This document shows, one piece after another, positions 61,581 to 64,000 of a stretch of 64,000 nt of DNA. A program made the translations under genes and the position numbers. The stretch is taken from NCBI GenBank assembly GCA_006937955.1, contig SSNP01000019.1:2352984-2416983 (forward strand). The letters run 5' to 3'. Numbering within the stretch: position 1 is the stretch's first letter; every line of letters begins with the position of its first letter. The notes below the pieces were generated by a model, which was given only the letters and a program-made list of their open reading frames with translations, was not told where the DNA came from and ran no database searches. This stretch comes from Pachypanchax playfairii (taxonomy: Eukaryota > Chordata > Actinopteri > Cyprinodontiformes > Aplocheilidae).

Positions 61581-62370
61581 CTTTTCTGAGCACTGTTTCA
61601 TATTAGCGTATGTGGGTTTTTTGTCTGTGTGCTCCTACTATCTAGAAACTGCTGATGTCTATAAGAAAACAACTTCTTTTTCATGTAGTTTCCAACCTGC
61701 TGAGAGTAAGTGCCATGGCAAAATAAATACATTTCCTGTTTGGATGCAGAAAGCCTGGGAATCAGATTCAAAGTGCTGAAGAATGAAAAGATGTGTGAGT
61801 ATGTGGGTGCGCGCACGAGAGTAAACATAGATTGAGGGTGGTATTGGAATTACCTGAGTGAGATAATGGTGGTGCATTAGATTAACTTTCAGCCCCTAAA
61901 TGCAACACATTTAGGCAATCTTGTCCCCCAAAAACATGTCAATGTCTGAAAGGCCTCCCTCTCGCTATCAGGAGCCTCTGGTCCCCCACACTGATGCAGC
62001 TGGCAAGGCGCTACCGTCGACTGTCAAAACGCAGCACCAGATCTAGTTATAAAATAATTGAATTTTCATATCAGAGGGGACCAGAGTCCCAGCAGACAAT
62101 AGGACTGCTGAGTCCTCTCTGATATTGGCTCGGGCCCTTTGCCATGCGCATGAAATCAGTATGTTAATGTTCCAGGGTTTTCTTTTTTTAAGGGCACTTG
62201 TGCTCTCGCAATGTACTACCGATGCGGTTTTAGAAAAAAAAAATTGCAACTATTGATAAGTAGGCAGCCAGCAAACCCCCCACCCTCCCCCCGGCCCCTC
62301 CTCCCACCCAACAGACCGTCCTCCTTCTCCCTGCTTCACCAAGGCTCTAGACGTTCTCGCACCCCTATCC
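61581..62370. other. Gene-free interval with a CNE-like block
   Basis: 61900-62230 is CNE-like ('ctagttataaaataattgaa', 'catgcgcatgaaatcagtat'). 62270-62330 is C-rich low complexity. Confidence 0.4.
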
Positions 62371-62640
62371 TCCCCCATTATTAAAATTGTAATTTATTTT
62401 TCTAAATCAGAATGACAGCTTGCTTTCTTTTCTCCGCGGCAGGCGGTGAATCACCGAGCTTTAATTACTTTCGTAACTTCGCTGACCCTGTGAGCACGCT
62501 GCTCTGCCGGAGAAAATAGGACCTCCAACAAAGGCCCCTCCACAGCCTTAGCCGCCTTCGCCTCATTCAAAATGCGAAAATTTATCAAACTACGGATTTC
62601 ATAAGATTTTTGTGAACATTTCACCTCCCATCTCTCTCTC
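62371..62640. promoter_or_regulatory. Strong candidate conserved non-coding element
   Basis: A compact repeat-free block with 'ttattaaaattgtaattta', 'gaatgacagcttgctttc', 'ccgagctttaattactttcg', 'aaatgcgaaaatttatca' and 'actacggatttcataagat'. It has balanced composition, homeodomain cores and no coding frame, bounded by C-rich sequence on the left and T/C- and A-rich sequence on the right. About 13.5 kb upstream of sox3. Confidence 0.45.
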
Positions 62641-62843
62641 CTTCAAAACACATCTAAAAAAACTAAAAAAAAAAAAAAACTCTGCAGCCCCACTTTCATG
62701 ACCCACCTCTTAAAGAAACTCACTAAATAGCTCTAATTCCAGCTCCCCGTTCCTGAGTGTGCGCTTGTGTCGACTCAACAAGGTCTGTTAGGGGTCAAAG
62801 CAACCAAAGGTCACACAATTATCAGTAACCTTTTCATATCCAG

Positions 62844-63062
62844 GCCGTGGCCTCTGCAGCACGGCGACAGCAAGCACGAGGCCTCAAAGCACAGATCAAC
62901 AGAGACGAGCTTCAAAATCTGACTTCACACACGTTTGACTTGCAAGACATCAAGAGAAGGGATTTGTTCAGCAGGGCTGTCAGAATCTATCAGCAAGGTT
63001 TTTCAACCACAGATCACGAGTTTAAAAAGATGAAAACACGCACGGACACGACGGATGTCTGA
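62844..63062 (+). other. Short open frame behind a possible splice acceptor, unassigned
   Basis: A frame of 73 codons ends in TGA (63060-63062). It follows directly on 'cttttcatatccag', a weak acceptor with AG at 62842-62843. There is no ATG at its left edge; read as an exon it would be a terminal one. The peptide is charged and Gln/Arg/Lys-rich, with no domain I recognise. No donor-linked upstream exon was seen in the window. It may equally be part of a CNE or chance. Confidence 0.2.
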
Positions 63063-63983
63063 CTTCAATGTGTCTCTTTTCTTGCTTTGCTGCAACAAAG
63101 TTCAGGCTTTGGTTTCTTGTTCGTGGAAAGTGATTCCTATTTGCTTGACATCGCTCCTTGCCTAACATATTAAACTACCTAATATGTTGTAATCCCTGCT
63201 ATCACTCTCACCTTCTCACTGGCACATCTCTGTTTTGGACTGTGCCACAGTGTGAACCGGAGCCTGTGCAGGCGCCGTTGGTCTTTTGCTGACTGCCTGA
63301 TAATTGAATGAGCGATTATCCCTCCCATTAATAGACAATGATACAGAAAGCACTGCCATATGTACAGAATATTAATGAGTGGCTGCAGCGGCCTAGATAA
63401 GAGAAGCGCCATGCCGTTGCGGTAATAGGGGTTAAAACAATTTGCCCCCCCACCACCACCACCACCCTTCCTCATATTCACACACATACTTTTCTCTAAT
63501 CCTCCATCCTCTCACTGACTGAGCGAGCTGCCACCAACAAACCACCCCCCCCCGTGGCCTGGACTCCTGCTCAGTGCCGACCCCACTGCTACCAAGGCCT
63601 AACCTGCATTGTGTTAGAGAGCAAGCAGGGTCACTTCACAACAAAATGGCATGCTAATGATGGGAAGCTGTGGGAGTTTAGCAGCGAGTAACTAAACACT
63701 GCTTCCGCTGATCATAAGCAGCATTAAATCTGCATTTTTATCAGATTTTTTAACCTATTTGCTGCATCTAATTGTTTTAAAACCTAATTTCTCTTTATTT
63801 TCTTGATGACATTTTAGTTTTTATAGAAGCTGATTGAAGATGCAGCAGTAGGAGTTCAGATTACCACAAAAGGCCTCACCTTCACTAACTTTCAACCAGA
63901 GGTTGCAGAGAGTGAAACTGTTTGGTGTGTGACTGTCTCTATAATTCACCATCAACATCTAACATCTATCTGCAATGGAAAGT
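63063..63983. other. Gene-free interval at the right edge
   Basis: 63170-63440 and 63580-63730 look mildly CNE-like ('gataattgaatgagcgatta', 'agaatattaatgagtggc'). A short C-run plus (ACC)n lies at 63445-63467, and a C run at 63544-63553. No gene is supported. Confidence 0.4.
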
Positions 63984-64000
63984 CCCCCCCCCCCCCCCCC
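63984..64000 (+). repeat. C homopolymer running off the window edge
   Basis: At least 17 cytosines to the last base. True length unknown. Confidence 0.95.

Noticed and set aside
1..64000. Search for CRISPR arrays, operons, tRNA or rRNA genes and bacterial-type defence systems
   Set aside because: None seen; sequence is vertebrate nuclear DNA and no spaced direct-repeat array or cloverleaf-like gene was recognised by eye.

Overview
The window is teleost fish nuclear DNA. It is AT-rich and almost entirely non-coding. It holds one convincing protein-coding gene, an intact intronless sox3 (SoxB1 HMG-box transcription factor) on the minus strand at 47903-48805. The fish assignment rests on three things: the Sox3 protein is the short teleost form without the polyalanine tracts of the mammalian protein; the interspersed repeats are types I recognise from ray-finned fish genomes (a palindromic 'CAGGGGTCTC' element, a piggyBac-type MITE with TTAA target sites, two kinds of LINE relic, and a roughly 300-bp dispersed repeat with a 'gcaccaccgtgc' end); and gene structure and base composition fit. 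Species cannot be named from the sequence.

Layout. 1-2862: decayed transposon debris (a LINE reverse-transcriptase relic with its 3' end, a second LINE 3' end in antisense, and a palindromic-repeat relic). 2863-47222: about 44 kb without a gene on the 3' side of sox3. It mixes repeat-poor, CNE-like blocks (homeodomain, SOX and POU core motifs, both strands often open by chance) with AT-rich filler. It also has a 111-bp (AAAAT)n array, three G/C homopolymers of about 40 bp or more (one interrupted by an assembly gap), and a 209-bp piggyBac-type MITE. 47223-49170: the sox3 unit read leftward: promoter with paired CCAAT boxes, E-box and TATA-like element, 5' UTR, coding exon and 3' UTR. 49171-60302: upstream flank, also gene-free, with several CNE-like blocks including a SOX/POU motif cluster about 2.5 kb upstream of the promoter. 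60303-61580: three old repeats side by side. 61580-64000: more CNE-like sequence, a short open frame behind a possible splice acceptor, and a C homopolymer at the window edge.

How it fits together. An intronless developmental regulator alone in a desert with many candidate cis-elements is the usual arrangement of a genomic regulatory block. SoxB1 proteins act with POU-domain partners, so the SOX/POU motif clusters at 51531-51683 and 33920-34080 are plausible auto- or cross-regulatory enhancers. That is inference: conservation could not be tested here, so every CNE call is a candidate judged by eye from motif density, absence of repeats and sequence texture. I see no new enzymatic, defence or mobile system. 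The most interesting material is regulatory.
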